This document shows positions 14,301 to 14,401 of a stretch of 14,401 bases of DNA, one piece after another; the first letter of the stretch is position 1, and each line of letters starts with the position of its first letter. The position numbers and the translations under genes are program-made. Origin of the DNA: DATKDU01 sp035649415 (GTDB lineage: Bacteria; Planctomycetota; Planctomycetia; Pirellulales; Pirellulaceae); the NCBI GenBank assembly GCA_035649415.1, contig DASRJP010000178.1, forward strand, positions 1-14,401, given 5' to 3'. The notes below the pieces were generated by a model, which saw only the letters and a list, made by a program, of their open reading frames with translations, did not search any database and was not told the origin of the DNA.

Positions 14301-14401
14301 ATCCACCGCTTGAGGATTTCGATCTGTTGCGCGGAAAGCGGCTTGTTGGCGTCCGCCGGCGGCATTCGCTCGTCGGCGTCGCCGCTGGTGATCCGGCGGA
14401 C
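11366..14401 (-). CDS. DUF1549/LamG/DUF1553 haem-motif protein, 5' end cut by window
   Basis: The last 1011 residues of a large planctomycete protein; the N-terminus, expected to hold a signal peptide and a cytochrome-c-like domain (PSCyt1), lies beyond the right edge. Visible order, numbered from the first codon: end of PSCyt1 (ITSGDADERMPPADANKPL, then IEILKRWIEQGA); DUF1549/PSCyt2 (about 75-300) with the haem-type motif CVRCH at 258-262 (GLTMGCVRCHDHKFDP); a LamG/concanavalin-like domain (about 359-557); a Glu/Arg-rich stretch (about 595-625); and DUF1553/PSD1 (about 672-970: NRLGMARWLVDSRHPLTGRVTVNRIWQQFFGQGLV, RETRTNTPLQALTLLN). The family is exported and of unknown function, often proposed to act with sulfatases or DUF1501 proteins on polysaccharides. 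Two palindromic inserts lie in frame: residues 734-764 and a short one near residue 56-63. No DUF1501 gene adjoins its 3' end; ldhA follows instead. Confidence 0.93.
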   Translation of the reverse strand, partial: VRRITSGDADERMPPADANKPLSAQQIEILKRWIEQGAKWQKHWSLIPPVRPALPLAGGKPASGTDAANQPLVAHPQNAIDLFIRAELAKHSLRPSLAAAKHSLLRRASFDLIGLSPTHAELDAFEADASPDAYERAVDRLLASPRYGERMAIRWLEAARYADTHGYQSDGERQMWRWRDWVIEAFNRNMPFDQFTIEQLAGDLLPDATLEQKIATAFNRNHRGNSEGGIIPEEYAVEYVVDRVETTSTVWLGLTMGCVRCHDHKFDPYTMKDFYSLYAFFNNVPEKGRAIKFGNSPPYIAAPTRLQRQRKSLLRREHDRQLQQGNQDGTRAKKLFEDWLRDYATRGDEELVYPTRDLVAHFDFGNQEVALAADQTSGTLTARDGTVSLVAGWRGTGVAFSGKEVLEAGDIGDFGLFDPFTISAWVWIDEGGGGTIVSRMTDVDQGDGYQLAIVDGRVQLNIVKRWLDDALRVESYDRVTPGIWHHISASFGGFRGDRLEESIKIYIDGDGGYGRALQAELNQPFKVKEPLRIGGGGGPEMRFRGRIDDVRLFAMEINPFDNLVLATGPSVAQIVEASKMRALKPAEYEKAFGYFLRNQAPEELRQRQERINSLRLQIEEFDRELPTVMVMEEMSPPRKTYMLKRGQYDQPGEEVERNTPAALPPLDESLPKNRLGMARWLVDSRHPLTGRVTVNRIWQQFFGQGLVKTTEDFGSQGQWPTHPELLDWLAADFAGVSGFEGVRVSGNAEATTTTPAHSHTRTLAWDMKRLARLIVTSATYRQSSAVTPEVLVKDPDNRWLARAPRQRLSAEIVRDQALATSGLLVEELGGPSVKPYQPPGLWSELTGADDYVQDHGENLYRRSLYTYWKRTIAPPTMLTFDAATREFCTVRETRTNTPLQALTLLNETGFVEASRKLAERAIRDGGATDAERLAWLFRTVISRRPSPEELGVLQQGLGRHREHYRADPDAAKAVLSTGESLADQSLADDELAAFTAIAGLVMNLDEAINKE
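11370..11374 (-). promoter_or_regulatory. Shine-Dalgarno AAGGA for ldhA, inside the DUF1553 gene end
   Basis: AAGGA on the minus strand within the last codons of the upstream gene, 9 nt from the ATG at 11360. It decides the start of the lactate dehydrogenase and indicates that the gene is read from the DUF1553 transcript. Confidence 0.6.
12110..12202 (-). repeat. In-frame imperfect palindrome, G/T-rich arms, within DUF1553
   Basis: Arms at 12115-12144 and 12167-12196 can pair at 23 of 30 positions around a 22-nt loop (12145-12166). The left arm is itself two near-copies of a 16-mer starting GTGTGCGGGT, and the right-hand side contains CCCCGACACCC twice (from 12164 and 12188). On the coding strand the stretch adds 31 low-complexity residues (GVSGFEGVRVSG, then TTTTPAHSHTRTL) between WLAADF and WDMKRLARLIV. 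These two blocks are normally separated by only a few residues in DUF1553 proteins. The reading frame is kept. I interpret it as an inserted dispersed palindromic repeat. Confidence 0.6.
14210..14233. repeat. Perfect 10-bp stem, 4-nt loop palindrome within DUF1549 gene
   Basis: GCCGGAGGCA (14210-14219) and TGCCTCCGGC (14224-14233) are perfect reverse complements around the loop GGTT. On the coding strand it gives part of LAGGKPASGTDAA, located in the variable linker between the PSCyt1 and DUF1549 domains (after PPVRPALP). The perfect stem and the position in a linker suggest an inserted palindromic repeat unit rather than a required protein segment. It is coding, so a terminator role is unlikely. 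Confidence 0.5.

Overview
This 14.4 kb, GC-rich window looks like chromosomal DNA of a planctomycete, most likely from the Pirellulales or a relative. The evidence is a Tat-exported DUF1501 protein, a large DUF1549/LamG/DUF1553 protein with a CxxCH haem motif, an exported Cys-type sulfatase, an exported YtcJ-like amidohydrolase and several small Cys4 zinc-ribbon proteins. I see no tRNA, rRNA, integrase, transposase, phage gene or CRISPR array. No gap between genes exceeds about 240 bp.

Left part (1-4904). A minus-strand pair encodes a multi-pass zinc-ribbon membrane protein (766-1767) followed by an exported amidohydrolase that runs off the left edge (1-732). Divergent from it is a translationally coupled plus-strand pair: a stand-alone HD-domain alarmone hydrolase of MESH1/SpoT type (1892-2422) and a small protein of the group often labelled ADP-ribosylation/crystallin J1 (2419-2823). 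These meet, tail to tail, a minus-strand pair: a RarD-like EamA transporter (3951-4904) and a type IB DNA topoisomerase (2831-3892).

Middle (4976-8781). On the minus strand lie the DUF1501 protein (5452-6921), a small four-helix membrane protein that overlaps its stop codon (4976-5455), and a zinc-ribbon/DUF4190-like membrane protein (7042-7509). Diverging on the plus strand are a 103-residue zinc-ribbon protein (7749-8060) and a TMEM175-type potassium channel (8197-8781).

Right part (8862-14401). A plus-strand exported sulfatase (8862-10340) converges on a minus-strand pair: the partial DUF1549/LamG/DUF1553 protein (11366-14401) and, 5 bp behind it, a fermentative-type D-lactate dehydrogenase (10347-11360).

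The most unusual structure is inside the DUF1553 gene. It carries two palindromic stretches that appear to be in-frame insertions into a conserved family: an imperfect G/T-rich palindrome of about 90 bp (12110-12202) and a perfect 10-bp stem with a 4-nt loop (14210-14233). Both look like members of dispersed palindromic repeat families that can be tolerated inside coding sequence, comparable in concept to Rickettsia palindromic elements. The second item of interest is the coupled alarmone-hydrolase/crystallin-J1-like gene pair.
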